A stretch of 64,000 nucleotides of DNA from Rhodoplanes sp049284695. GTDB taxonomy: Bacteria; Pseudomonadota; Alphaproteobacteria; Rhizobiales; Xanthobacteraceae. Of this stretch, positions 27,426-35,733 are shown piece by piece. Numbering within the stretch: position 1 is the stretch's first letter; every line of letters starts with the position of its first letter. The notes below the pieces were generated by a model that was not told the origin of the DNA, made no database searches, and was given only the letters and a program-made list of their open reading frames with translations. The stretch is taken from the NCBI GenBank assembly GCA_049284695.1, contig JBAPYK010000175.1, forward strand, positions 1 through 64,000. Direction: 5' to 3'. The translations under genes and the position numbers were made by a program.

Positions 27426-28628
27426 TCATGCGGGCAACCCAAGCGGAAGCGGTCGCCAACGGCAGCCAACCGACTTGAGGATATCGAACGAGGGCGCGGC
27501 AGGCTTGCGCGCAATCAGAAGATGCCCGGCGACGCGAACAATGAGCGACATCAGCGGCCCGCGGCCGGTTACGAACACGTACAGCGGCTCGGAATAACAG
27601 CCGAGCTTGGATTTGAACGCATCGCCACCCAGCCCAACCTCGATCCGCGCCACGCCTTTCGTCAAGGCGCAGTCCAACATCGCATAAATTAGATTGAAAT
27701 AGAGATCGAATTCTCGATTGAGATGATATTCGAGGCCTCCATACATCGCGTGGTACGACGATTGGGTATGAATATTCCAGCCAAAGGCAACGACCCGCGA
27801 GTCCTTGCGGATTGCGATCAGTTCGATTTCGTCACGCAACCGTAAAGTCAGCTGATGTAGGAACTCAATCGGAAGGACTTCGATCTTGATGGTCGCTCTC
27901 TCGGCCATTTGATAGTACAAGGCATGAACCTCGGGGGTGTACAGCCGCAGGATTTCTTCGGGATCGTTGAGGACGATGATCTCAAGTCCACCGTCCTTTA
28001 GTTTGCGCCGGGAACGATTGATCTGCTGACGGTAATGCGATTTGAGGGCCGCACAATATTGCGAAAAATCTTCAAACGCCGGACGGAAGAAGTGCATTGG
28101 CGGCGTCGCAATTCGCCGATATCCGAGATCCAGCAAGGGCGCCGTCCACGTCAAATCGCCTTCTCCGAACTCCTTGTAAACGATCACATCCGCTCGCACC
28201 TCGGTCGCGAGATCGCAGACAATTCGATCCAGGACAGGAAGAATCTGCGCGTTCGCCGAGCGCTGCGCGAGGGCGAGAGTATGGTGCCCGGTTCCTATCG
28301 GTAGCCCGACGATCAGAACGTTCCAGTGCCGCAGCCATGACGATAGAAACGGCGTGTATCGAATGACGCGGGCCAGGGCGGGATCGGCAAGGTCGACAAG
28401 GTCCACCGTCATAAGAGATATGCAGGTACAGGCTGCAGGGGCGCCATTCTCGTCATAGAGAACGATGTACCAAATCTTCTCGACCTGTTTCACGCCGATC
28501 TCCACGGCCGCAAGGAAGCGCGGGTCCGTGAAGATCGAGGCGTTACATGAAGCTCGTATTTGCTGCCATTCGGACAAATCCACGCGCTCGATGGAATCAA
28601 ATATTCGGTGGCTATAGGCCACTGGCAT
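27426..28628 (-). CDS. FemAB/GNAT-like acyltransferase, paralogue 2
   Basis: 400 residues, the same architecture as paralogues 1 and 3: an N-terminal half with D-P-R-F-L-A-A-V-E and W-Y-I-V-L-Y-D-E, the Tyr-Arg-Gln-Gln-Ile-Asn-Arg-Ser...Arg-Lys-Leu motif near 200, Y-T-P-E-V-H-A-L-Y, and a second GNAT half with NREFDLYFNLIYA. It lies 66 bp upstream of the PKS start and in the same direction, so it is almost certainly in the same transcript. The predicted role is transfer of an acyl or aminoacyl group to an amine, possibly the amine made by the downstream fusion enzyme. It is most similar to paralogue 3, which points to a recent tandem duplication. Confidence 0.82.
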   Translation of the reverse strand: MPVAYSHRIFDSIERVDLSEWQQIRASCNASIFTDPRFLAAVEIGVKQVEKIWYIVLYDENGAPAACTCISLMTVDLVDLADPALARVIRYTPFLSSWLRHWNVLIVGLPIGTGHHTLALAQRSANAQILPVLDRIVCDLATEVRADVIVYKEFGEGDLTWTAPLLDLGYRRIATPPMHFFRPAFEDFSQYCAALKSHYRQQINRSRRKLKDGGLEIIVLNDPEEILRLYTPEVHALYYQMAERATIKIEVLPIEFLHQLTLRLRDEIELIAIRKDSRVVAFGWNIHTQSSYHAMYGGLEYHLNREFDLYFNLIYAMLDCALTKGVARIEVGLGGDAFKSKLGCYSEPLYVFVTGRGPLMSLIVRVAGHLLIARKPAAPSFDILKSVGCRWRPLPLGLPA

Positions 28629-28698
28629 CGTCTCCGCGGCGAAGTTCCCGAAGCTGGAGTCTCGTGACGTGCTCCACTGCGCGAGCCGCAGCCGTTAC

Positions 28699-29925
28699 TC
28701 AGCCCGGCGCGGAATTTTGATCAGTCGGAAGTGCCGTGCGCGCGCCCGCACTCTTGCCCGAATGCTCGACGACATTTTTCTTGAAGACATTGAATGGAGG
28801 TGCGGAAGCCTCGGGAGCAATCAGAAAACGCCCCGCGGCACGAACAATAAACGACATCAGTGGCCCCCGCCCCTTCACGAACACGTACAGGGGCTCGGTA
28901 TGGCACCCGATCCTGGCCTTGACGGCGTCAGAACCCATACCGAACACGATGGTCGACCCCCGTTTCCGGAAGCCATGCTCCAACAGGGCGTAGACCAGAT
29001 TGAAGTAGAGATCAAATTGATGGTTGAGGTGATAATCGAGACCTCCGTACATCGTGTAATATGAAGATTGTGCATGAAGGCATGACGCGAAGGCGACGAT
29101 CCGACCATCTTTGCGAATTGCGAGCAGCTCGACGTGGTCCCTCAGCCGTAAAGTCAATTCATGCAGGAACTCAATTGGAAGAACTTCAAGCTTGATGGCG
29201 GCCCTCTCGGCCATTTGATGGTACAGGGCGTGAACCTCGGGAGTGTAGGCCCGCCGAATCTCTTCGGGATCGGTCAAGACGACGATCTCAAGTCCCCCGT
29301 CCCTTAGCTTGCGCCGGGAGCGTTGAATCTGCCGACGATAGCCCGTCCTGAGGGCAGCACAATACTGCGAAAAATCCTCAAACTCCGGTTTGAACAGGTG
29401 CGTCGGCGGCGTCGGAATTCGCTGATATCCGAGCTCCAGCAAGGGCGCCGTCCATGTCAAATCACCTTCTCCGAACTCCTTGTAAAGGATTGCATCGGCT
29501 TGCACCTCGGCCGCGAGATCACAAACAACTCGGTCCAGAACAGGAAGAATCTGCGCGCTCGCCGAACGCTGTGTGAGCGCGAGAGTATGCTGCCCCGTCC
29601 CAATCGGTAGTCCGCCAATGAGAAGCTTGGAACGTCGCAGCCGTGAAAATCTCAATGGCGTGAAGCGAACGACGCGCGCCAGGACGGGATCAGCAAAACC
29701 CACGAGGTCCACGGTCATGGACGAAACGCACGTACAGGCTACCGGAACGCCGTTCTCGTCATAGAGGACAATGTACCAGAACTTCTCGGCCTGCTTCATG
29801 CTGACCTCCACGGCCGCTAGGAAGCGCGGGTCCGTGGCGATCGTGGCGTCACATGAAGCTACTCGCTGCCATTCAGTCAAATCCACGTCTTCGATGGAGT
29901 TGAATATCCGATAACTGTACGCCAC
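28699..29925 (-). CDS. FemAB/GNAT-like acyltransferase, paralogue 3
   Basis: 408 residues, started by GTG at 29923-29925 with GGAG nine bases upstream. An ATG nearby at 29932 is out of frame. The N-terminus matches paralogue 2 from its fourth residue (V-A-Y-S). The Arg-rich motif is present in variant form (YRRQIQRSRRKL), and the C-terminal half contains NHQFDLYFNLVYALL. The tail of about 35 residues is polar and unlike the other copies. It is 70 bp upstream of paralogue 2. Three paralogues in one locus suggest either successive acylations or different acyl donors. The substrate cannot be read from sequence. Confidence 0.82.
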   Translation of the reverse strand: MAYSYRIFNSIEDVDLTEWQRVASCDATIATDPRFLAAVEVSMKQAEKFWYIVLYDENGVPVACTCVSSMTVDLVGFADPVLARVVRFTPLRFSRLRRSKLLIGGLPIGTGQHTLALTQRSASAQILPVLDRVVCDLAAEVQADAILYKEFGEGDLTWTAPLLELGYQRIPTPPTHLFKPEFEDFSQYCAALRTGYRRQIQRSRRKLRDGGLEIVVLTDPEEIRRAYTPEVHALYHQMAERAAIKLEVLPIEFLHELTLRLRDHVELLAIRKDGRIVAFASCLHAQSSYYTMYGGLDYHLNHQFDLYFNLVYALLEHGFRKRGSTIVFGMGSDAVKARIGCHTEPLYVFVKGRGPLMSFIVRAAGRFLIAPEASAPPFNVFKKNVVEHSGKSAGARTALPTDQNSAPG

Positions 29926-30053
29926 TGGTCATGGCTCCGTGCAGTTTCACCTCGAACAGAATAAGTCGCTGCGCGCGGCCCGACCATCCAAGGATGATGG
30001 CCGCTGATCCAAGGACGACAAGCAACGGCTTCGGCAGCCGCTGCTGCCCAGGA

Positions 30054-31097
30054 TCACGACAATACTAAGCTCCAAGTTTTGGGCGGAGGCGGTTCAAGTC
30101 CTGGCCGCGTCGAAAGCGCGACCACATGCAGCTGTGCGATGGGCGGAAGAAATAAATTTGCCACGAAAGCCCCGCCGGGTATCATCGCGCACCGAACCGC
30201 GAGCAGAATATGCACGTCGCGTTCGCGCAGATGGTTGCACACATGGCTGAGCAACCGCACACGCTGTGACCCGCTGAGCCCGTCATCGCCCCACAAATCC
30301 ATCGCCGCCGCATGCACCGGGGCGCGTCCGTATGTCGAGAACCGGCGGTACCGCACCACACCTCGAATATCTCCTTCATGCTCGAAAACGAGCGTCTCGC
30401 AGGCCGGATCTTCCAACCCGTTCGCCAATTCTTTTGCCGACCAGACCATCGCCCAGTCAAAATCTGCGGAAGCGTTGGCTAGCACCTCGACGCATCGGTC
30501 GAGGTCTTCCGCGCCGCACGGGCGCACGCGCGGATCGGATGCATATGGCGTGAAGCGGAGCAGTTGCCCCAACGTCCCACTGGCCAATCGCTCCCAAGCC
30601 GTTATGCCGGCGCGGCTCACCGGGCCAGGCGCCAGCACCTTGAACCAATGTCCCGTGCGACAAAGAAAATGCAGTCTATTCGGAAACACCCGTGAATATT
30701 TTGTCCAGAAGCGATATGATTGTGATGTCTGATCGCTCGCAATTGCGCCGAGGCCAAATGCAATTCCCCGTTCCTCGTGCAGCAGGAGCAGCCGTTTGAG
30801 CAACGGCACTGCAACGCGCCGATGATTCGGATCTACCGTGAACCCAGTGATCAGCGCACTCGGGATCACGGAGGAGTAGGTGCGCAAGGAGTAAGGAAGG
30901 GAAAAAATGCAGCCGACGACTTCTGTTCCGTGATACGCGGCCAGACAGCCGCCACCCTTCGCCCAGGCGCTTAGGGTAGCCGCATCCGGCAACGAAAACC
31001 ACATTCTTCCCGCGTATTCCGGAATCCAAACCCGACGGTTCAGCTCGGCGAGGTCTTCAAAGTGGCCGCAATATTCGCGTATCTCGGTGCTCGCCAT
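30054..31097 (-). CDS. Tandem-domain GNAT acetyltransferase
   Basis: 347 residues. The first half carries a GNAT core: a strand with V-V-G-C-I, then I-T-G-F-T-V-D-P-N-H-R-R where the acyl-CoA loop lies. The second half repeats a weaker fold (R-V-R-P-C-G-A-E-D-L-D-R, then G-V-V-R-Y-R). The start has GGTGGG seven bases upstream. This is a different subfamily from the three FemAB-like proteins. It follows the flavoprotein gene by 78 bp and precedes paralogue 3 by 128 bp, in the same direction. It probably acylates a small molecule of the same pathway. Protein acetylation cannot be excluded. Confidence 0.75.
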   Translation of the reverse strand: MASTEIREYCGHFEDLAELNRRVWIPEYAGRMWFSLPDAATLSAWAKGGGCLAAYHGTEVVGCIFSLPYSLRTYSSVIPSALITGFTVDPNHRRVAVPLLKRLLLLHEERGIAFGLGAIASDQTSQSYRFWTKYSRVFPNRLHFLCRTGHWFKVLAPGPVSRAGITAWERLASGTLGQLLRFTPYASDPRVRPCGAEDLDRCVEVLANASADFDWAMVWSAKELANGLEDPACETLVFEHEGDIRGVVRYRRFSTYGRAPVHAAAMDLWGDDGLSGSQRVRLLSHVCNHLRERDVHILLAVRCAMIPGGAFVANLFLPPIAQLHVVALSTRPGLEPPPPKTWSLVLS

Positions 31098-31175
31098 AAA
31101 CCCACCATCTTGAGCGCAACGATCGCTCTACCCGAGGCGAGATCAGATTGACCGACCATCTGCCTCATTACGCTT

Positions 31176-33212
31176 CTATTTGCGTCCCCTGGCAAGAGCA
31201 TCGGTCTCCAAAAAAACCCCTTTGAAGGCATCACAATATCTCTTGAAAAACTCCCTATATTTCGGGCTCTTCTTATTCTTCAAGTCGTTAAATGGCGCTC
31301 TCGTCCATCCAAGCCGATGAAAGACATAAGTCAAAGCGAAGACCACCAGCATCGACGCGATCGGAATGAAGGTGTCTTGGTGGTAGGCCGTCAGCCCCAG
31401 CGCAGCGATCATGATAACATTGAGATACGAATTGAGCCCAAATCCATTCGCGGCGACAAAGGGCGTTACCGGGTTCAACAACACAATTATAAATAAGAAC
31501 GGAAGCGCCATACCGGAAAGCTCTCCCCGAATATAAGCTACGATCAATGTAACATAAGCCGTCAACTGCAATAACGAGTAGGTGAGCAGATAATTAATAA
31601 CAACCGAAAATCCCCCGTGATTCTTATAAATTTGACCGATCATTTCCTTTACCCCTTGCACGGCATATGGCCCGCTATGCCTGTATTTAAAAGCCGTATT
31701 CGGAAATATATAGTATAGCACTAAATCCTTCATGCTGCGGCAATCCGAAAGACGCGGATTTATTTTCATCAATCTCGCAATGTCGTCCGTATAAAACCCG
31801 TAGTGGACCAAATGGTCAGTGCGCCCATCGGTATCGATAACATGATAATAATCGTTGTATTTCCGAATTCTATGGTCGAGGTTCTCGTGTATTTCGCGAC
31901 GAAAGCTCGGATCGGCGATCAATTTGTGGGCAAACAGGCACTGCATTTCCGTGATGTTGTTCAACCCGCCCGTCGTCGGCCGCGTGAAGCCGATGAAATA
32001 AACATTATTCAATTCTTTGGGGATAACCCCCATGAAATTATTTCGACAGACATATTCGTATTTGCCGGTCGGCGCGCCTTCCCGGGCTACGATGATCTCG
32101 GGCAAATTGGGGATTTCATAATCCGCATCGACGATATGGTCATATTCAACCACGTCGTCCTTCCACCGAATGGTGCGTTGCTCCCGGTCGATCACCGTTT
32201 CGCGTTTCGGCCATAGCTCGACCAACCCTTGCTCGAGAAAAAATGCGATGTCGTTGAGCAGATATCCGTCCCGTATGGACTGCTTTAACGCGTCGTTGTC
32301 GAACAGTTTCTGATACGAATCGATCGGCCAATATTTTATTGCAATAATGCCGTTCGGGACCGGGCTCTGCGAGAAAATATTCTTGAAATTCAATTTGATG
32401 TTTAGGCGGCGAATTGCGGTCGGATGTTTGAAATAGACGTGATTGATGGATAGAAACTTCAGTAGCCTCTGACAGATTAGGACAAATTCCAGACCAGTTG
32501 TGATTGTCTTGCGATAAAGCGTGTACGATACACGGCGCATGTTGTGATATTCGAGCTGGTCCAATGTATACGAAGTGTCGTTATAGAATGACAACTTATC
32601 CAACAGCATGAATCCGTTCGTGATCAGGATAATGCGGTTGTTGTAAGGGATCAATTTTGAGATCATCAGGTTCACGGAGTCGCCCATTGCCGTGATCGCG
32701 ATCGTCTTGTTTTTAGCGGATGAATAATCAAACTCATTAAGCAGTCGATTCATTTTTCGCCGAAAAGCGGTCGATATAACCAAATGTTTTGTTTCAAAAA
32801 TTCGGCCGCTTTGCGTGCGAATGATGGAATATGATGGGTGGTTTTCGATTGAGGTGACCCAGTCCCTTATGACCTTCGCGCCATACTTGGCCAGATATTC
32901 CCTTATAAAGGCGAGAAACTCTTTGGATGTCAGATAGCGGTCTCTGGGATCTCGATTAACGAGCTCAAAAGAATAGAGGCTCGTATGCATGCTGCTGACC
33001 ATATCGAAGTCGAGCCGCCCGTGTTTTTCCAATTTGTCCCAAATGCTGCCTTCGCCATTGGAAACGACAGCATAATTTATGCCATCACGCTCCAGCTCTC
33101 TAATCAAAGGAATGGCGGAAAAGCCAAAACCAATAATCAGGACGTCCGTCGACGTGATTTTATCGCGAGATGTTTGGAAGGCCGATGCAGTTGCGTCTTT
33201 GTTCACGTGCAT
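31176..33212 (-). CDS. FAD/NAD(P)-binding flavoprotein monooxygenase with membrane tail
   Basis: 678 residues. The N-terminal Rossmann motif IIGFGFSAIP (27-36) and the overall pattern are those of FMO/SidA-like or NAD(P)-binding oxidoreductases: YLTSKEFLAFIREYLAKYG, a later V-Y-F-I-G-F-T-R-P near 415, and G-G-L-N-N-I. A C-terminal part (about 555-650) holds three to four hydrophobic helices, unusual for the family. The gene is clearly more AT-rich than its neighbours and uses codons such as ATA, AAT and TTA freely, a sign of recent transfer. It is first in the minus-strand block. N- or C-hydroxylation of a lipid substrate at the membrane is a reasonable guess. Confidence 0.78.
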   Translation of the reverse strand: MHVNKDATASAFQTSRDKITSTDVLIIGFGFSAIPLIRELERDGINYAVVSNGEGSIWDKLEKHGRLDFDMVSSMHTSLYSFELVNRDPRDRYLTSKEFLAFIREYLAKYGAKVIRDWVTSIENHPSYSIIRTQSGRIFETKHLVISTAFRRKMNRLLNEFDYSSAKNKTIAITAMGDSVNLMISKLIPYNNRIILITNGFMLLDKLSFYNDTSYTLDQLEYHNMRRVSYTLYRKTITTGLEFVLICQRLLKFLSINHVYFKHPTAIRRLNIKLNFKNIFSQSPVPNGIIAIKYWPIDSYQKLFDNDALKQSIRDGYLLNDIAFFLEQGLVELWPKRETVIDREQRTIRWKDDVVEYDHIVDADYEIPNLPEIIVAREGAPTGKYEYVCRNNFMGVIPKELNNVYFIGFTRPTTGGLNNITEMQCLFAHKLIADPSFRREIHENLDHRIRKYNDYYHVIDTDGRTDHLVHYGFYTDDIARLMKINPRLSDCRSMKDLVLYYIFPNTAFKYRHSGPYAVQGVKEMIGQIYKNHGGFSVVINYLLTYSLLQLTAYVTLIVAYIRGELSGMALPFLFIIVLLNPVTPFVAANGFGLNSYLNVIMIAALGLTAYHQDTFIPIASMLVVFALTYVFHRLGWTRAPFNDLKNKKSPKYREFFKRYCDAFKGVFLETDALARGRK

Positions 33213-33798
33213 AGCGCTTGCCCTTGAACTCGTGAATAACTTTTAGGCGATCGGGTGCGACCTGACAACATTCGGTATCTCCGGCGTCGCTGTTCGCCCG
33301 TCTGCCGGAGATTTCCGGGAGCGATCGTACCGGATTATCCGCGGTCGGCTCCGGAACGGCGTTTCGTTCGCTTCCTGCGGGGAACGTCACGGGGAACTCC
33401 GTCAAGATCGTTCAACACGTGCCAGTCAGGCTCGTGATGGACAGCCCGCCGGACGATCTCGTGATAGGGCCGGGCATGTCGGTTGTGTCGTTACAGATGC
33501 AGTCGATGAAGTCGATGCAGTCGATGCAGTCGTTGTGCGAGCGGCTGATGGCGTTTTGGGTCGCCCAGGGGAGCAGGCGGCTACATCCGACGCAGGTCCG
33601 CTGGAGGCGGTTGCTTTCTGGGGCTTCCAATCCATGGCTGACGGAGAAGGAGGATTTCGGCTTCAAGCCGCCGTCGCGGCTTGAGCAGATTGGCGATAAG
33701 CAAGCGAGCCAGGCGCCTCAATCCGAGGCCAAGCGCCGGCTCGCCCTAATCCGGTCAGTGACGCTCGTTACGTGCGCCGGGCTGGGCGCGCGCACGAA
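33213..33798. other. Intergenic region with short tandem repeat
   Basis: 586 bp upstream of the flavoprotein gene. It holds the probable promoter of the biosynthetic block, a 9 bp tandem repeat (33496-33531), and near 33720-33798 sequence that weakly continues the truncated FecR-like gene beyond its stop. An open frame at about 33419-33904 on the plus strand overlaps that gene and lacks support. Confidence 0.45.
33496..33531. repeat. 9 bp tandem repeat, four units
   Basis: Four consecutive units of GATGCAGTC, the second with one change (GATGAAGTC). A fifth degenerate unit may follow. It is not in a supported gene. Confidence 0.85.
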
Positions 33799-34200
33799 TC
33801 AACGTGAAGCCCGGGACAAGGCGCGAAAAACTGCGCCGGCGACCTCCCGCGGTCGATCGGACAATGGCCGGCCATGGCGGTCGCAGTCAAACTTGACGCG
33901 TTGAACCTCACCGAGATGGACCAGGCTTTCCTCGGCGCCGATGACTACCGTGCCGCCGGTAACCGTTTCGCGCCAGCACGATTTCATGTATCCGAGCACG
34001 ATCGACCCGTTAGGCCCAAGCTTGATCACCTTGCCCGGCCTGACATAGTCCATGAACTCGACGCCGACGACCTTGCCATTCACTTCTTCCACCACAGCGA
34101 CCGGCGCCTGAGCCGTCTGCGCGAGTGCAGGTGCAATCGCAGTGCCGCCGACGAGCGCCAAGCTCGTGCAAGCACCCGCGAATTTCTGCCAAAGCGTCAT
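33799..34200 (-). pseudogene. Truncated paralogue of the FecR-like secreted protein
   Basis: 133 residues. A signal peptide (cut after Ala-Leu-Ala-Gln) is followed by about 95 residues nearly identical to the protein at 8362-9039, including E-F-M-D-Y-V, P-G-K-V-I-K-L-G, LGYMKSCWRET and the V-H-L-G-E/K step. It stops where the other copy continues for about 90 residues. Beyond the stop, the same frame still reads S-P-A-H-V-T, which resembles T-P-A-R-V-T of the full copy, so the C-terminal half probably decayed after a nonsense mutation. The promoter seems intact and carries a CRP-type palindrome. It could still produce a short secreted protein, so pseudogene status is likely but not certain. 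Confidence 0.65.
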
Positions 34201-34269
34201 AGCGACATCCTCCGGCTTTGTTAGCGGTCTTCCCGCTGTGGCAGATTACTGAGGTGGGCCGCCAGGCAC

Positions 34270-34285
34270 TGTGAGATGGATCACA
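34270..34285. promoter_or_regulatory. CRP-type palindrome upstream of the FecR-like gene
   Basis: TGTGA, six bases, TCACA: a perfect match to the two half-sites of the classical cAMP-receptor-protein site. It is 70 bp upstream of the start at 34200. The same site and flanks recur at 35503-35518. Confidence 0.65.
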
Positions 34286-34430
34286 CAAAACGCTCCGACG
34301 CCAGTTCCGCGGTTCAGGCGAGAATTGCATCGGCAAAACCGAATTCGCCCCGCCTGTCGTTTGCGCCGTCGCATTTTCGGGCGAACAGTTCCCTGAATAT
34401 GCTCTGATATGAGTGTTCCGCCATTCCGAT

Positions 34431-35072
34431 TTATTTCGGACCCATGAGCCACGCCGATCCGATCGGCGCCGGCGGCCGATGCGGTTGCTCGTGTCCCCAC
34501 GCGATTGCCTCGATCGTCTTCCGCGAAGCCAGGATGCGCGTTAGTCGCCAGTCGCCATTCCACTTGAACAGCAGGATCAGGGGCGCTTCGCTCGCTTTTG
34601 CGGAAGGCGCTAACTCGACCTTAAATGTGAAAGGATCACGCGAGAAGAACGCGTACTTCAGCATACCTAAATGGAGGGTTTCCTTGTTTGACGCCTCCGC
34701 TGCGCCGGAACCGGCCGCCCTCACTGAAGGGCCGCTCATTTTGCCTTGCGCGATCAAAGCCGCAATTGTCTGAGGCGTGGCAAAGGCGTCTAGGGTTTTT
34801 TTGACCAAGGCAGGCCCGATCATTGCCGCCACGCCTGCACCAAGCGCAGCGCCAGGCAGACCCCGTCCAGTCATCTCCTGAGCGACGTTGCGCAACAAGA
34901 ATGTGTTCAGGTCTTCGCGCAAGCCCTGCCGTACGCTGCTCCAATCGATTCGACGTTCGAGGCCGATCGGATCAGCTTGATTCAGTGAATTGGCTAGCTC
35001 GTAGAGTGCGTAATACGGCCAAATCGACCAGAGGATAGCGACAGCGATTGCGCCAGCGATTAGCTTCTTCAT
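34431..35072 (-). CDS. DUF2939-domain membrane-anchored protein
   Basis: 213 residues, ATG at 35070-35072 with GAGG eight to nine bases upstream. The N-terminal hydrophobic helix (about 4-27) is a signal anchor. The following pattern matches DUF2939: Y-Y-A-L-Y-E-L, L-D/E-R-R-I-D-W-S-S-V-R-Q-G-L-R-E-D-L, and a C-terminal F-K-W-N-G-D-W-R-L-T-R-I-L. The function of the family is unknown, and it is widespread in alpha- and gammaproteobacteria. The gene follows the 35106-35441 gene by 33 bp and is likely cotranscribed with it, under the promoter with the CRP-type site. Confidence 0.82.
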   Translation of the reverse strand: MKKLIAGAIAVAILWSIWPYYALYELANSLNQADPIGLERRIDWSSVRQGLREDLNTFLLRNVAQEMTGRGLPGAALGAGVAAMIGPALVKKTLDAFATPQTIAALIAQGKMSGPSVRAAGSGAAEASNKETLHLGMLKYAFFSRDPFTFKVELAPSAKASEAPLILLFKWNGDWRLTRILASRKTIEAIAWGHEQPHRPPAPIGSAWLMGPK

Positions 35073-35105
35073 GAGTGGCCTCGTTTCAAATTGACAACAG
35101 GCTCG

Positions 35106-35441
35106 TCACCCGAGAGCGACGACGGGATCGCGATCACGCCTGATGGACGCCGTCGCGTATCTCCACGTAATGCCTAATGACTTCGCTATCTTTTCCCAGG
35201 CATCATCCGGAATGGAATCCAAATCCTTCTGGGTGATTTTCAAGCCGCTCCAACTCCCCTTGGCGGCCTTGGCTTTGTCTTTCAGGGCGTGTGGGAACTC
35301 GTCCCAAACTCCGATCTGTTTGAATTTGTTGATCGCAATGCCCACGACAAAACCCGAAATGTGGTATGGCAATTCAACGTCATAAAGCCGATGAGCTCGG
35401 CTATTAGCGAAAACAACATGCACTGCACCCTGACCTGTCAT
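35106..35441 (-). CDS. Hypothetical small protein
   Basis: 111 residues, ATG at 35439-35441 with GGAGG seven to eight bases upstream. No signal peptide or membrane helix. A Lys-rich middle (LKDKAKAAKGSW) leads to an amphipathic C-terminal segment (ITQKDLDSIPDDAWEKIAKSLG). I do not recognise the family. The leader between the CRP-type palindrome and the start is closely similar to that of the truncated FecR-like gene, so both genes should share control. Confidence 0.6.
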   Translation of the reverse strand: MTGQGAVHVVFANSRAHRLYDVELPYHISGFVVGIAINKFKQIGVWDEFPHALKDKAKAAKGSWSGLKITQKDLDSIPDDAWEKIAKSLGITWRYATASIRRDRDPVVALG

Positions 35442-35502
35442 TTTGACATCCTCCGGCCTTGTCAGCTCTTTTGCCGTAGTAATGAAACGAGCCGCCAGAA
35501 AC

Positions 35503-35518
35503 TGTGAGACCTCTCACA
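35503..35518. promoter_or_regulatory. CRP-type palindrome upstream of the 111-residue protein gene
   Basis: TGTGA, six bases, TCACA, 62 bp upstream of the start at 35441. Flanking sequence (the CTGGCGGC block after the site and the AAGGCCGGAGGATGTC leader before the start) is shared with the promoter at 34.2-34.3 kb. Confidence 0.65.
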
Positions 35519-35733
35519 CAGCCTGCGTTCGAGCGGGACAATGGCGAGGGCGAAGTATCGCGGGTCGGTGACCGGCAATTCAGGCCTCGGCGGCCGTTGC
35601 AGCTCTCGGCCCGAGCCGGTTGAAAAGATCTACGACATTGTCGTAGGAGCCGCGCGCCCCGCCGCGCGCGATAAACAACATCGCCAAGCTGTTTCTCGGA
35701 GAGGGAGAGAGAATGTAATCTCTTGGAAGGTTT

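Noticed and set aside
33419..33904. 161-codon plus-strand open frame with Met-Gln-Ser repeats
   Set aside because: The repeats come from the 9 bp tandem array; the 3' half is antisense to the FecR-like copy. No other support.
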